A stretch of DNA of 53,938 nt from Pseudomonadota bacterium (GCA_003242685.1 QGVD01000018.1:1-53938), one strand, 5' to 3'; shown: positions 16,472-24,918, counted from the stretch's first letter. Notes: generated from the letters alone by a model not told the origin. A program made the numbers and translations.

Positions 16472-17793
16472 CGCCCTGCCGCGGGCTCGCTCGCGGGAAC
16501 CGTAGCCGCCGTGCCCACCGAGGAATCCGCGAGCCCGCTGCGGATCATCAGCCAGAAGAGCACGATGCCCGGCAGCGCCGCGATGGTGGTGAGCACGTAG
16601 AAGTTCACGTAGCCGAGGAGCTCGATGAGCCAGCCCGCGGTCGTGCCCGTGAGCACGCGCCCCGCAACACTCGCTGCAGCGGAAATGAGCGCGTACTGAC
16701 TCGCCGTGAAGCGCAGGTCGCAGAGCGCGGAGAAGTAGGCGACGATCGTCACTCCGCCGATGCCGCTCGCGATGTTCTCGAATCCGATCGCGCCGGCCAT
16801 CGCCCAGTTGGAATGGCCGATCGCCGCGAGCCCCGCGAAGCTGAGGTTCGAAACGGCCATCAGGACGAGACTCAGCAGCACGGAGCGCTGCAGTCCCATG
16901 CGCGAGTAGAGAATGCCGCCGAGGAAGATTCCGACGAGGTAGGCCCAGAAGCCGAAGCCCACGTCGTAGATCGCGATCTCTTCGTTGGTGAACCGGAGAT
17001 CGTCGAAGAGCAGGCGCAGCGTGAGATTCGCGAGCGTGTCGCCGATCTTGTGCAGCAGCACGAAGAGCAGCACCAGCCACGCACCGCTCCTGCGGAAGAA
17101 CTCCGTGAGCGGGCCGACGATCGACTGCACGACCGTGGCGAGGCTCTGGCGCACGGCGACCACCTGATGACGCGCCGGCTCGCCGAGGAGGAGCCCCACT
17201 GCCATCGCGGGCAGCGCGAACGCCGCGCAGGCGATGTAGGCGGCTTCCCAGCCGGCGTGAGAGGCGATCACCAGCGCGAGTGCGCCCGCGGCGACCGAGC
17301 CGATGCGCCAGCCGTACTGTGACATTCCCGAGCCGACGCCGAGCTGATGCGGCTCGAGCGACTCGATGCGATAGGCGTCGATGACGATGTCGTACGTCGC
17401 GCCGGCGAACGCGACGAGTATCGCGGCCCAGGCGGTCGCCATCAGATCCGCCTTCGGGTCCACGAGCGCCAGGTTGACGATCGCTGCGATGACGCCGATG
17501 CCCACCACCAGCAGCCACGAGACGCGCTGGCCGAGATGCCCGATGAGGGGCAGACGGATTCCGTCGACCACCCACGCCCACAGCCACTTGAGGTTGTAGA
17601 CCAGGAACGCGAGCGCGAAGGCGGTCACGGCGCGCTTCTCGATGCCGTCCTGCGCGAGACGCGTCGTGAGCGTCGCGGCGATCATGGCGTACGGCGCACC
17701 GGAAGAGATGCCGAGAAACAGCGCGGCGACGGGCGCCTTCTCGGTGTAGGGGCGCACTGCCGGAGGCAGGTACTGGCGCCATCCGCGCGACAT
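16468..17793 (-). CDS. ampG: AmpG-like MFS muropeptide permease
   Basis: A 441-residue major-facilitator protein with 12 or more hydrophobic helices. The start resembles AmpG (ALFLGISSGAPYAMIAATL, then LKWLWAWVVDGIRLP), and SGMSQYGWRIGS and DIVIDAYRIE lie in the middle. AmpG imports anhydromuropeptides for recycling and influences AmpC beta-lactamase induction. It starts 3 bp after xthA ends on the same strand and overlaps the Rieske gene, so xthA - ampG - Rieske may be one transcript. A related sugar or peptide MFS carrier cannot be excluded. Confidence 0.85.
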   Translation of the reverse strand: MSRGWRQYLPPAVRPYTEKAPVAALFLGISSGAPYAMIAATLTTRLAQDGIEKRAVTAFALAFLVYNLKWLWAWVVDGIRLPLIGHLGQRVSWLLVVGIGVIAAIVNLALVDPKADLMATAWAAILVAFAGATYDIVIDAYRIESLEPHQLGVGSGMSQYGWRIGSVAAGALALVIASHAGWEAAYIACAAFALPAMAVGLLLGEPARHQVVAVRQSLATVVQSIVGPLTEFFRRSGAWLVLLFVLLHKIGDTLANLTLRLLFDDLRFTNEEIAIYDVGFGFWAYLVGIFLGGILYSRMGLQRSVLLSLVLMAVSNLSFAGLAAIGHSNWAMAGAIGFENIASGIGGVTIVAYFSALCDLRFTASQYALISAAASVAGRVLTGTTAGWLIELLGYVNFYVLTTIAALPGIVLFWLMIRSGLADSSVGTAATVPASEPAAGR

Positions 17794-17796
17794 GGT

Positions 17797-18564
17797 CTAG
17801 AGATCGTAGTCGATCGTGAGCGGCGCGTGATCCGAGAACCACTCGTCTTTGTAAATGGATGCCGACCGGACGCGCTCGGCCAGGCTCCGGCTGATGACCT
17901 GATAGTCGATGCGCCACCCCACATTCTTCGCGCGGGCCTGCCCGCGGTTCGACCACCAGGTGTACTGGTCGGGATGCGGATTCACGACGCGGAAGGCGTC
18001 GACGTAGCCGGCCGGACCGAACAGGCGGTCCATCCAGGCGCGCTCCTCGGGCAGGAAGCCCGAGTTCTTCTGGTTCGACTTCCAGTTCTTGAGGTCGATC
18101 GGCTTGTGGGCGATGTTCCAGTCGCCGCACAGGATGTAGCGTCGGCGGCGGCGCCGCAGCCGCTCGAGATAGGGCATGAAGGCGTCGAGGAAGCGGAACT
18201 TGGACGCCTGCCGCTCGGGTCCCGCGGAGCCCGAAGGCAGATACACGGAAACGACCGACAGATCACCGACCTGCGCTTCGAGATAGCGGCCCTCGTCGTC
18301 GAACTCGGGCACGCCGAAGCCTCTGATGATCTTGTCCGGCTCGTGGCGCGTGTAGAGAGCGACCCCTGCGTAACCCTTGCGCTTCGCGTCGAAGAAGTAG
18401 GCCCTGTAGCCGGGGATCTCCACGTCGTGCCCGGCGAGCTGGTGAGCGTGGCAGCGCGTCTCCTGCAGGCAGATGAAATCCGCGTCCTGCTTCGCGAGCC
18501 ACCTGAAGAGACCCTTCTTTGCGGCCGATCGGATGCCGCAGACGTTCATCGTGATGATTCGCAT
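17797..18564 (-). CDS. xthA: Exodeoxyribonuclease III
   Basis: A 255-residue AP endonuclease/3'-exonuclease of the EEP superfamily, acting in base-excision repair. Motifs: MRIITMNVCGIRSA with the catalytic Asn, the metal ligand Glu in LQETRCH, YLPSG, the active-site Asp/Asn in CGDWNIAHKPID, TWWSNR, WRIDY and the terminal SDHAPL with the catalytic His. Full length. No Shine-Dalgarno precedes the ATG; instead a TATCAT -10-like hexamer ends six bases before it, suggesting a leaderless transcript. Confidence 0.95.
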   Translation of the reverse strand: MRIITMNVCGIRSAAKKGLFRWLAKQDADFICLQETRCHAHQLAGHDVEIPGYRAYFFDAKRKGYAGVALYTRHEPDKIIRGFGVPEFDDEGRYLEAQVGDLSVVSVYLPSGSAGPERQASKFRFLDAFMPYLERLRRRRRRYILCGDWNIAHKPIDLKNWKSNQKNSGFLPEERAWMDRLFGPAGYVDAFRVVNPHPDQYTWWSNRGQARAKNVGWRIDYQVISRSLAERVRSASIYKDEWFSDHAPLTIDYDL

Positions 18565-18570
18565 CGGTCA

Positions 18571-18576
18571 ATGATA
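18571..18576 (-). promoter_or_regulatory. -10-like element of xthA
   Basis: TATCAT on the minus strand matches the -10 consensus at five of six positions. It lies six bases upstream of the xthA ATG, which places the start of transcription on the start codon. No -35 match is visible. Confidence 0.4.
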
Positions 18577-18655
18577 GCGGCTGTGACTCTTCGAACGCGG
18601 GCGGCCGTCGCGAGCGGGAAGGGCCGGGCCCGATCCACGACACCTCGCGGCCCGG

Positions 18656-18712
18656 AAAGTGGACAATAGGCACCGGCCGCCGGCGGCCCGGGTTTCACCC
18701 TTTCCACTTTTT
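18656..18712 (+). promoter_or_regulatory. Structured pyrE leader, possible attenuator
   Basis: The 16-base-distant leader of pyrE holds an 8-bp inverted repeat AAAGTGGA (18656-18663)/TCCACTTT (18703-18710). It encloses a perfect 14-bp palindrome (18675-18688) and the small hairpin GGGT-TTC-ACCC (18690-18700), and runs into TTTTT (18708-18712). Enterobacterial pyrE is controlled by attenuation, so this could be a similar switch, but no leader peptide is evident. Confidence 0.3.
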
Positions 18713-18727
18713 CGCGATCCTCACGCC

Positions 18728-19387
18728 ATGCAGGACCATCAGCTTACGTTCATCGAGCTCGCCCTCGCACGCGATGCACTGCGGTTCGGACGCTTCACGC
18801 TCAAGTCGGGCCGCGAGAGTCCCTACTTCTTCAATGCCGGTCTGTTCAGCGACGGCGAGGCGGCGGCAGTCCTCGGCCGCTGCTACGCGGCGGCGCTCGT
18901 CGCCTCCGGCGTCGAGTTCGACATGCTGTTCGGCCCCGCCTACAAGGGCATACCGCTGGTGACGGCGACGGCGATCGCGCTCGCGGATCGGCACGGACGC
19001 AGCGTTCCATTCGCCTTCAACCGCAAGGAGGCGAAGGATCACGGTGAAGGCGGCAGCATCGTCGGAAGTCCTCTGCGCGGCCGGGTCGTGATCGTGGACG
19101 ACGTGATCACCGCCGGCACGGCCGTGCGCGAATCGGTGGAGCTCATCCGGGCCGCAGGCGCACAGCCCGTCGCGGTGACCCTCGCCCTCGATCGCCAGGA
19201 GCGAGGACAGGGCGCGCTCTCCGCGGTGCAGGAAGTCGAATCGACCTACGGCCTGCGTTGTGTGAGCATCATCACGCTCGCGGACCTCATCGAGGCGCTG
19301 TCCCGGCCCACCGATGGACGATCGCGCGTTTCTGAGGAACAGCTCACATCGCTGCGGGCCTACCGCGACCGATTCGGCGTAGGATGA
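18728..19387 (+). CDS. pyrE: Orotate phosphoribosyltransferase
   Basis: A 219-residue enzyme converting orotate and PRPP to OMP in pyrimidine synthesis. It shows FTLKSGRESPYFFNAG, the substrate loop FNRKEAKDHGEGG and the PRPP motif VVIVDDVITAGTA. The chosen ATG gives the normal N-terminus; upstream in-frame codons to 18659 lie within the structured leader. It belongs to the conserved pyrE - dut - coaBC - radC neighbourhood, though slmA, which lies between dut and pyrE in E. coli, is replaced here by a DUF4124 gene. Confidence 0.96.
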   Translation: MQDHQLTFIELALARDALRFGRFTLKSGRESPYFFNAGLFSDGEAAAVLGRCYAAALVASGVEFDMLFGPAYKGIPLVTATAIALADRHGRSVPFAFNRKEAKDHGEGGSIVGSPLRGRVVIVDDVITAGTAVRESVELIRAAGAQPVAVTLALDRQERGQGALSAVQEVESTYGLRCVSIITLADLIEALSRPTDGRSRVSEEQLTSLRAYRDRFGVG

Positions 19388-19460
19388 AGCTTGCGGGCAC
19401 GGGCATGTCGGTCAGAATATGCCCGTCGTCCGATCTCACATAAATCGCAGGGTGGGTCAT

Positions 19461-20117
19461 ATGCCCGGTTGGGCGCGCATTCTCGCCGTCGGCCTGATGC
19501 TGCTGCATGCAGGCCTGGCCTGCGCTGCCGCCAGCAACAAGAGCAGGAAGGACGAAGGCGTCGCCTATCGCTGGGTGGACGAGCACGGCGTGGTCCATTA
19601 CGGGGACCGCGTGCCGCCCGAGTACGCAAAGAAGGAGCGCGCGATTCTCAACAGCCAGGGCGTCGAGGTCGGACGGCTCGAGGCACAGAAGACTCCCGAG
19701 CAGCTCGCGGAGGAAGAACGCCACCGTCAGGAGCAGCTCAGGAGAAAACAGCACGACGCCTTCCTGCTCACGACCTACACGTCGGTGAGCGACATCGAGC
19801 ACCTCCGCGATCTGCGCCTCGAGCAGATCCGCGGTCAGCAGCGCGCGGCGGAGCTGTACATCGAGACGCTGAATTCGCGTCTCGCCGCGCTGCAGACGCG
19901 CGCCATGAACTTCAGGCCCTACAGTCCGCGCACGGAAGCGCGGCGCATGCCGGACGACCTCGCGGCCGATCTCGTGCGCACGCTCAACGAGCTGCGCACG
20001 CAGCGCAATCTCCTCGCCGCGAAGCAGGAAGAGGAAGTCGCGGTGCGCGCTCAGTTCCAGGCGGACATCGATCGCTACCGCGAGCTGCGCACCGCGCAGA
20101 ACGCGCGGCCGAACTGA
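19461..20117 (+). CDS. DUF4124-domain exported coiled-coil protein
   Basis: A 218-residue protein with a Sec signal (MPGWARILAVGLMLLHAGLACA) followed by a DUF4124 domain at residues 34-60 (YRWVDEHGVVHYGDRVPPEY). The remainder is a long charged helical region rich in Glu, Gln and Arg, probably coiled coil. DUF4124 proteins are periplasmic or envelope proteins of unknown role. The ATG at 19461, right after GGGTGG, gives a proper signal peptide; an upstream in-frame ATG at 19419 would add 14 residues. Confidence 0.8.
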   Translation: MPGWARILAVGLMLLHAGLACAAASNKSRKDEGVAYRWVDEHGVVHYGDRVPPEYAKKERAILNSQGVEVGRLEAQKTPEQLAEEERHRQEQLRRKQHDAFLLTTYTSVSDIEHLRDLRLEQIRGQQRAAELYIETLNSRLAALQTRAMNFRPYSPRTEARRMPDDLAADLVRTLNELRTQRNLLAAKQEEEVAVRAQFQADIDRYRELRTAQNARPN

Positions 20118-20126
20118 GCCGGGCGC

Positions 20127-20597
20127 TCAGCTCTTCCCGGAATGCCCGAAACCGCCGGCGCCTCGCGCCGAGGCGGTGAACTCCTCGACCACTTCGAGCT
20201 CGACCTGCACGACCGGCACGACGACGAGCTGCGCGATCCGTTCTCCCGGCTGCACGGTGTACGGCTCCCGACCGCGGTTCCAGCACGAGACCATGAGCTG
20301 TCCCTGGTAATCCGAGTCGATCAGTCCGACGAGATTGCCGAGGACGATGCCGTGCCTGTGGCCGAGTCCCGAGCGGGGAAGGATCACCGCCGCGAGGCCT
20401 GGATCCTCGAGGTGGATCGCGAGCCCGGTCGGAATGAGCTCCGCGCGGCCGGGATCGAGCGTGAGCGGCTTGTCGAGACACGCGCGCAGATCGAGCCCGG
20501 CGGAGCCTTCCGTCGCGTATGCCGGCAGGGGAAAGTCGCGCCCGACGCGCTCGTCGAGGATCCGCACCTTGAGAGCGCGGCGTGCGGCCGCGCTCAT
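20127..20597 (-). CDS. dut: Deoxyuridine 5'-triphosphate nucleotidohydrolase
   Basis: A 156-residue trimeric dUTPase that splits dUTP to dUMP and pyrophosphate, keeping uracil out of DNA. All five motifs are present: SAGLDLRA, PRSGLGHRHGI, GLIDSDYQG, GERIAQLVVVPV and the C-terminal RGAGGFGHSG. Its ATG overlaps the coaBC stop by 4 bp, so the two are translationally coupled, as in E. coli gene order. Confidence 0.96.
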   Translation of the reverse strand: MSAAARRALKVRILDERVGRDFPLPAYATEGSAGLDLRACLDKPLTLDPGRAELIPTGLAIHLEDPGLAAVILPRSGLGHRHGIVLGNLVGLIDSDYQGQLMVSCWNRGREPYTVQPGERIAQLVVVPVVQVELEVVEEFTASARGAGGFGHSGKS

Positions 20598-21847
20598 GCG
20601 CTCGTGACCCTTGCGCCGTCGTGGGCCGCCGCACCGTCGCAGACCGCCGCGCCTTCTTCACGCTGTGCGTACGCTTCGGCGATGACGGCGATCAGCGAGC
20701 GCGCCAGGGCGGTCTTCGGACCGTGTCCCAGATCGCGCCGGCCGCCGCGCCAGAGCACGAACAGCTCGTTGTCGGGGCAGTCGAACGCCTTGTCGTGACC
20801 CACCTCGTTGGCCGCGATCATGTCGAGGTTCTTCTTCACGAGCTTCGCACGCGCGTTCTGCTCGACGGATTCGGTCTCCGCGGCGAATCCCACGACGAAG
20901 GGCCGGCGGGGAAGCGCGGCGACCGCAGCCAGGATGTCCGTGGTGCGCTCCATGTCGATGCCGAGCCGGTCGGACGTCTTCTTGATCTTCTGATCCGCCG
21001 GGCGCGCGGGACGGTAATCCGCGACGGCGGCGGTAGAAATGTAGATGTCGGCGTTGCCGACCTCGCGCATCACGGCCTCGTACATCTCGGCGGCGCTCTC
21101 GACATCCACGCGCCGCACGCCGGAAGGCGTCGGGAGTGAGACGGGACCGGCTACCAGCACGACTTCGGCGCCCGCATCGCGCGCGGCCTCGGCGACTGCG
21201 AAGCCCATCCTTCCGGAGCTGCGATTGCTGATGAAGCGCACGGGATCGATGCGCTCGCGCGTCGGTCCCGCGGTGATGAGCACGCGCCTGCCGCGCAGCG
21301 GACCGCCGGGCGAAAGAATGGGCACGAGGCGCTCGACGATCTCGAGCGGCTCGAGCATGCGGCCCGCGCCGAACTCGCCGCACGCCTGCTCGCCTTCGGC
21401 AGGCCCGAGCACGTGCACGCCGCGGCGGGTGAGCACCTCGACGTTCGCGCGCGTGGCGGCGTGACGCCACATCGCCTGGTTCATCGCGGGCGCAACGGCG
21501 ATCGGCGCTTCACTCGCGAGACACAGCGTCGTGAGCAGGTTGTCCGCGAGACCGTTGGCGAGCCGCGCGAGGAAATCCGCCGTCGCGGGGGCGACGAGAA
21601 TGAGGTTCGCCCAGCGCGCGAGCTCGATGTGACCCATCGCGCTCTCGGCCGCCTCGTCCCAGAGATCGGTGCGCACGGGCCGGCCGGAGACGGCCTGGAA
21701 CGTCATCGGCGTGACGAACTTCTGCGCCGCCTCCGTCATGACCACCTGCACCTCGGCGCCGCGCTCGCGCAGCCGTCTCACGAGATCGGGACTCTTGTAG
21801 GCAGCGATGCCGCCGCTGACGCCGAGGAGGATACGTTTGCCGTGCAT
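20594..21847 (-). CDS. coaBC: Bifunctional phosphopantothenoylcysteine decarboxylase/synthetase
   Basis: A 417-residue fusion of CoaC (residues 1-190) and CoaB (about 195-405), catalysing two successive steps of coenzyme A synthesis. CoaC: ILLGVSGGIAAYKSPDLVRR, SAMGHIELARWANL, LVAPATADF, PAMNQAMW and the catalytic Cys in GEQACGEFGAGRM. CoaB: VLITAGPTRERIDPVRFISN, SSGRMGFA, AAVADYRP and VKKNLDMIAANEV. The start ATG gives the canonical MHGKRILLGVSGG; the in-frame extension towards 22615 is antisense to radC. Divergent from radC. Confidence 0.96.
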   Translation of the reverse strand: MHGKRILLGVSGGIAAYKSPDLVRRLRERGAEVQVVMTEAAQKFVTPMTFQAVSGRPVRTDLWDEAAESAMGHIELARWANLILVAPATADFLARLANGLADNLLTTLCLASEAPIAVAPAMNQAMWRHAATRANVEVLTRRGVHVLGPAEGEQACGEFGAGRMLEPLEIVERLVPILSPGGPLRGRRVLITAGPTRERIDPVRFISNRSSGRMGFAVAEAARDAGAEVVLVAGPVSLPTPSGVRRVDVESAAEMYEAVMREVGNADIYISTAAVADYRPARPADQKIKKTSDRLGIDMERTTDILAAVAALPRRPFVVGFAAETESVEQNARAKLVKKNLDMIAANEVGHDKAFDCPDNELFVLWRGGRRDLGHGPKTALARSLIAVIAEAYAQREEGAAVCDGAAAHDGARVTSA

Positions 21848-21988
21848 GGGCGCATTATCCGGCCGCCCTCGGCGCGCAGGCAAACGAGCCCGTCGGTTTT
21901 TCCCGTGATCCACGTCCGTTTCTCCGGTCGCCGGGGTGTGCCCGTCCCCGCAGACTCTCGTGCCCTCCACCGGCACGACGCACCGCAT

Positions 21989-22669
21989 ATGAGCACGAGC
22001 ATCCGCCACTGGCCCCGATCCGAGCGACCGCGGGAGAAGCTCATCGAGCGCGGGGCCCAGGCGCTGTCCGATGCGGAGCTGCTCGCCGTGCTGCTCGGCT
22101 CGGGCCGGCGCGGCATGTCCGCCGTCGAGCTCGCGAGGGAGCTTCTGGTCGAGTTCGGCTCGCTGCGCGAGCTCCTGAGCGCCGACCGCGCCCGCTGCCT
22201 CGGGCAGTCGGGTCTGGGGCCGGCGCGCTACAGCATCCTCCAGGCAGCTCTCGAGCTCGCGCGGCGTCACTACCGGGAAACGCTGCGGGTCGGGCCTGCG
22301 CTCACGGCACCCGAGGCCACGCGAGCGTTTCTGCTCGCGCAGCTCCGCGACCGGCCGTACGAGGTGTTCTGCTGCCTTCACCTCGACAACCGTCACCGGC
22401 TCATCGCGTTCGAGGAGCTCTTCCGCGGCACCATCGACGGGGCGAGCGTGCACCCGAGGGAAGTCGTCCGGCAGACCCTGAGCCACAACTCGGCCGCGGT
22501 GATCTTCGCCCATAACCACCCGTCGGGAGTCGCAGAGCCAAGCCAGGCGGACGAGCTCATCACGCACAGGCTCAGGGACGCGCTCGCGCTCGTGGACGTG
22601 AGGGTCCTCGATCACGTTATCGTGGGCGACGGACGGTGCCTGTCGTTCGCCGAGCAGGGCCTGCTCTAG
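21989..22669 (+). CDS. radC: RadC-family JAMM-domain protein
   Basis: A 226-residue RadC/YicR protein: a helical N-terminal part (RPREKLIERGAQALSDAELLAVLLGSG, split here by GRRGMSAVELA) and a JAMM metalloprotease-like domain with HNHPSG and DHVIVGDGR. Despite the 'DNA repair' name its role is uncertain. It keeps its ancestral place between coaBC and rpmB. The ATG at 21989 gives the standard N-terminus; no strong ribosome binding site is visible, and the open frame upstream overlaps coaBC. Confidence 0.92.
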   Translation: MSTSIRHWPRSERPREKLIERGAQALSDAELLAVLLGSGRRGMSAVELARELLVEFGSLRELLSADRARCLGQSGLGPARYSILQAALELARRHYRETLRVGPALTAPEATRAFLLAQLRDRPYEVFCCLHLDNRHRLIAFEELFRGTIDGASVHPREVVRQTLSHNSAAVIFAHNHPSGVAEPSQADELITHRLRDALALVDVRVLDHVIVGDGRCLSFAEQGLL

Positions 22670-22723
22670 CCCGCGTCCCGGCAGTCGAGCTCACGGAAGA
22701 CACCGGGACGACGGGGAGTTGCA

Positions 22724-22752
22724 TTGACTTGAACCCTTCCGGCGGGTATAAA
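22724..22752 (+). promoter_or_regulatory. Sigma-70 promoter of rpmB-rpmG
   Basis: TTGACT (22724-22729) and TATAAA (22747-22752) are separated by exactly 17 bp, making this the best housekeeping promoter in the window. It would give a leader of about 65 bases before the rpmB ATG. Confidence 0.8.
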
Positions 22753-22824
22753 GCCGCGCTCCGCCCGAAGCGCGGCCCCGCGGGGGCTGCTAATTTTTCG
22801 GTTTTGAATCAAGGACTTTTGAGT

Positions 22825-23061
22825 ATGTCCCGCGTCTGCGAGATCACCGGCAAGCGTCCTGCCGTCGGCAACAAGGTGTCCCACGCCAATAACAAGCGGC
22901 GGCGCCGCTTCCTGCCGAACCTGCATACGCAGCGGTTCTGGGTCGAGTCCGAGAAGCGCTGGGTGAGCCTGCGCGTTTCCACCCGCGGCCTGCGCACCAT
23001 CGAGAAGAAGGGCATCGAGGCCGTGCTCGCCGATCTGCGCGCCCAGGGCGTGAAGATCTGA
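22825..23061 (+). CDS. rpmB: Ribosomal protein bL28
   Basis: A 78-residue large-subunit protein, nearly collinear with E. coli L28: MSRVCEITGKRP, then HANNKRRRRFLPNLHTQRFW and KKGIEAVLADLRAQG. Zinc-ligand cysteine pairs are absent (single Cys5), as in other gammaproteobacteria. It is first gene of the rpmBG operon under the strong promoter at 22724-22752. Confidence 0.97.
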   Translation: MSRVCEITGKRPAVGNKVSHANNKRRRRFLPNLHTQRFWVESEKRWVSLRVSTRGLRTIEKKGIEAVLADLRAQGVKI

Positions 23062-23088
23062 CGCGGGGCAGGTCAGGAGGAATCCGCC

Positions 23089-23244
23089 ATGCGCGAGAAG
23101 ATCAAGCTGCTGTCGTCGGCCGGTACCGGACACTTCTACGTCACCACGAAGAACAAGCGCCTGCATCCCGAGAAGATGGAAGTGCGCAAGTACGACCCCA
23201 TCGCGCGCAAGCACGTGGTGTACAAGGAAACCAAGATCAAGTAA
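23089..23244 (+). CDS. rpmG: Ribosomal protein bL33
   Basis: A 51-residue large-subunit protein beginning MREKIKLLSSAGTGHFYVTT and ending VVYKETKIK. It contains no cysteine, so this is the zinc-independent form. A perfect AGGAGG (23075-23080) stands 8 bp before the ATG. It lies 27 bp after rpmB and is followed by a strong terminator. Confidence 0.97.
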   Translation: MREKIKLLSSAGTGHFYVTTKNKRLHPEKMEVRKYDPIARKHVVYKETKIK

Positions 23245-23272
23245 GCCCGCGGCTTACGGATCAGGGAATCGG

Positions 23273-23306
23273 AAGGCCCGGCGTTCGAGAGGACGCCGGG
23301 CCTTTT
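23273..23306 (+). terminator. Intrinsic terminator of rpmBG
   Basis: AAGGCCCGGCGT (23273-23284), loop TCGAGAGG, ACGCCGGGCCTT (23293-23304) then TT. It is a 12-bp stem including the A/T tracts, just downstream of rpmG and before the mutM promoter region. Confidence 0.9.
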
Positions 23307-23350
23307 CGTATTCGGCGGCAAGCGGCGGCCGGTAGACTTGTCCTTGACAC

Positions 23351-24166
23351 ATGCCCGAGCTTCCCGAGGTCGAGACCACCCGCCGCGGCATCGAGCCGCA
23401 CGTCGTCGGACGGCGGATCGTCGCGCTCGTCGTGTACGAGCCGCGGCTTCGCTGGCGCGTTCCTGGCGATCTTCCCTCGCTCGTCACCGGGCAGCGGATC
23501 CTCGCGACCGGGCGGCGCGCAAAGTACCTCCTCCTCACGCTCGAGACCGGCACGCTCCTCATTCACCTCGGCATGTCGGGCAGCCTGCGCCTTCTTCCGG
23601 CGGATGCGCCGCGCCGGCCGCACGACCACGTCGACATCGTGCTCGACTCCGGCTACGCACTGCGCTTCAACGATCCCCGCCGCTTCGGCAGCCTCCACTA
23701 CACGACCGGCGATCCGCTGCAGCATCCGCTCCTCGCGCATCTCGCGCCGGAGCCCTTCGATCCGCGATTCGACGGCGAATATCTCTGGCGCGCGACGCGC
23801 GGCAAGCGCGTCTCGATCAAGCAGTTCCTGATGGACGGCCGGCGCGTCGTGGGAGTCGGGAACATCTACGCGAACGAGGCGCTCTTCCGCGCAGGCGTGC
23901 GTCCACGGCGCCGCGCTGGGTCGCTCACGCGAGCGGAAGCGGCACGTCTCGCGCGCGCGATCCGCACGGTGCTCAGGCTCGCCATCCGCGCAGGCGGCAC
24001 GACGTTGCGCGACTTCGTCGGTGCGGACGGCTCGCCCGGCTACTTCCGCCAGAAACTCTATGTCTACGAGCGCACGGGCAGGCCCTGCCGCAGGTGCCAT
24101 ACCGCGATCCGCCAGATCGCACAGGGTCAGCGTTCGACCTACTACTGCCCGTCGTGCCAGAAATGA
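23351..24166 (+). CDS. mutM: Formamidopyrimidine-DNA glycosylase
   Basis: A 271-residue bifunctional glycosylase/AP lyase that removes 8-oxoguanine. It starts with the catalytic PELPEVET, has the Lys-containing HLGMSG, NDPRRFG and GVGNIYANEALF, and ends in a zinc finger CRRC...CPSCQ. A TAGACT element (23333-23338) lies 12 bp before the ATG with no Shine-Dalgarno, so the leader is probably very short. Its TGA overlaps the ATG of a second glycosylase by 4 bp. Confidence 0.97.
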   Translation: MPELPEVETTRRGIEPHVVGRRIVALVVYEPRLRWRVPGDLPSLVTGQRILATGRRAKYLLLTLETGTLLIHLGMSGSLRLLPADAPRRPHDHVDIVLDSGYALRFNDPRRFGSLHYTTGDPLQHPLLAHLAPEPFDPRFDGEYLWRATRGKRVSIKQFLMDGRRVVGVGNIYANEALFRAGVRPRRRAGSLTRAEAARLARAIRTVLRLAIRAGGTTLRDFVGADGSPGYFRQKLYVYERTGRPCRRCHTAIRQIAQGQRSTYYCPSCQK

Positions 24167-24918
24167 ACGACGTGCACGTGGACATCGGCACCGCCGCACG
24201 CGCGCACTTCGCGACGACGGATGTCGTGATGGCACGGCTCATGGACGTCGTCGGTCCGTACGGCCTCTTGCCCGATCTCGATTGCACGCCCTTCCGGGCG
24301 CTCGCACGCGCCATCGCACATCAGCAGCTCCACGGCACGGCGGCAAAGTCGATCCTTGCGCGGCTCGTGAGCACGTGCGGCCGCGGGAGCTTCCCGACGC
24401 CGCAGCGGCTTCTCGCGATTCCCGAATCCGAGCTGCGCGCCATCGGCTTCTCTTACGCGAAGATCGCGGCGCTGCGCGACCTCGCGGAGAAGTGCATCCA
24501 GGGCGTCGTGCCGTCACGCAGGGAGCTCGAGCGCCTGTCGGATGCGGAGATCATCGAGCGCGTGACGCAGGTGCGCGGCGTGGGACGCTGGACGGTGGAG
24601 ATGATGCTGATGTTCCAGCTCGGCCGGCCCGACGTGCTGCCCGTGGACGACTTCGGCGTGCGCAACGGCTTCCGGCTCGCCTACGGCCTCAAGGAAATGC
24701 CCGCACCGCGCGCGCTCGCCGCATACGGTGAGCGCTGGCGGCCGTATCGCAGCGTCGCCTCGTGGTATCTCTGGCGTGCGGTGGAGCTCGCGCGTGAAGG
24801 CCGGCTGCCTCCACCGGCTGAGAAGATCCGCCTGCCTCGCCTGCTTCGTGTGCGCCGGAAGGTCGCAGCGCGCCTCGAGCAGCTCAGGACAGCACGGAAG
24901 AAGCGCGCGCGTAAGTGA
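24163..24918 (+). CDS. AlkA-type DNA-3-methyladenine glycosylase (HhH-GPD)
   Basis: A 251-residue helix-hairpin-helix glycosylase. ALARAIAHQQLHGTAAKSI matches the DNA-binding helix, the hairpin is VRGVGRWTVEMMLMF, and the catalytic Asp lies in LPVDDFGVRNG. No iron-sulfur cysteine cluster is present, as in AlkA/MagIII-like enzymes that release alkylated purines. It lacks the N-terminal AlkA domain of E. coli, resembling shorter AlkA proteins. It is coupled to mutM by an ATGA overlap, forming a base-excision repair unit. Its last 35 bp overlap the convergent TIGR03067 gene. Confidence 0.88.
   Translation: MNDVHVDIGTAARAHFATTDVVMARLMDVVGPYGLLPDLDCTPFRALARAIAHQQLHGTAAKSILARLVSTCGRGSFPTPQRLLAIPESELRAIGFSYAKIAALRDLAEKCIQGVVPSRRELERLSDAEIIERVTQVRGVGRWTVEMMLMFQLGRPDVLPVDDFGVRNGFRLAYGLKEMPAPRALAAYGERWRPYRSVASWYLWRAVELAREGRLPPPAEKIRLPRLLRVRRKVAARLEQLRTARKKRARK

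Noticed and set aside
16085..18130. A 681-codon minus frame joining the Rieske protein to a long Arg-rich N-terminus
   Set aside because: The N-terminal part overlaps ampG and xthA in another frame; the Rieske gene has its own ATG overlapping the ampG stop.
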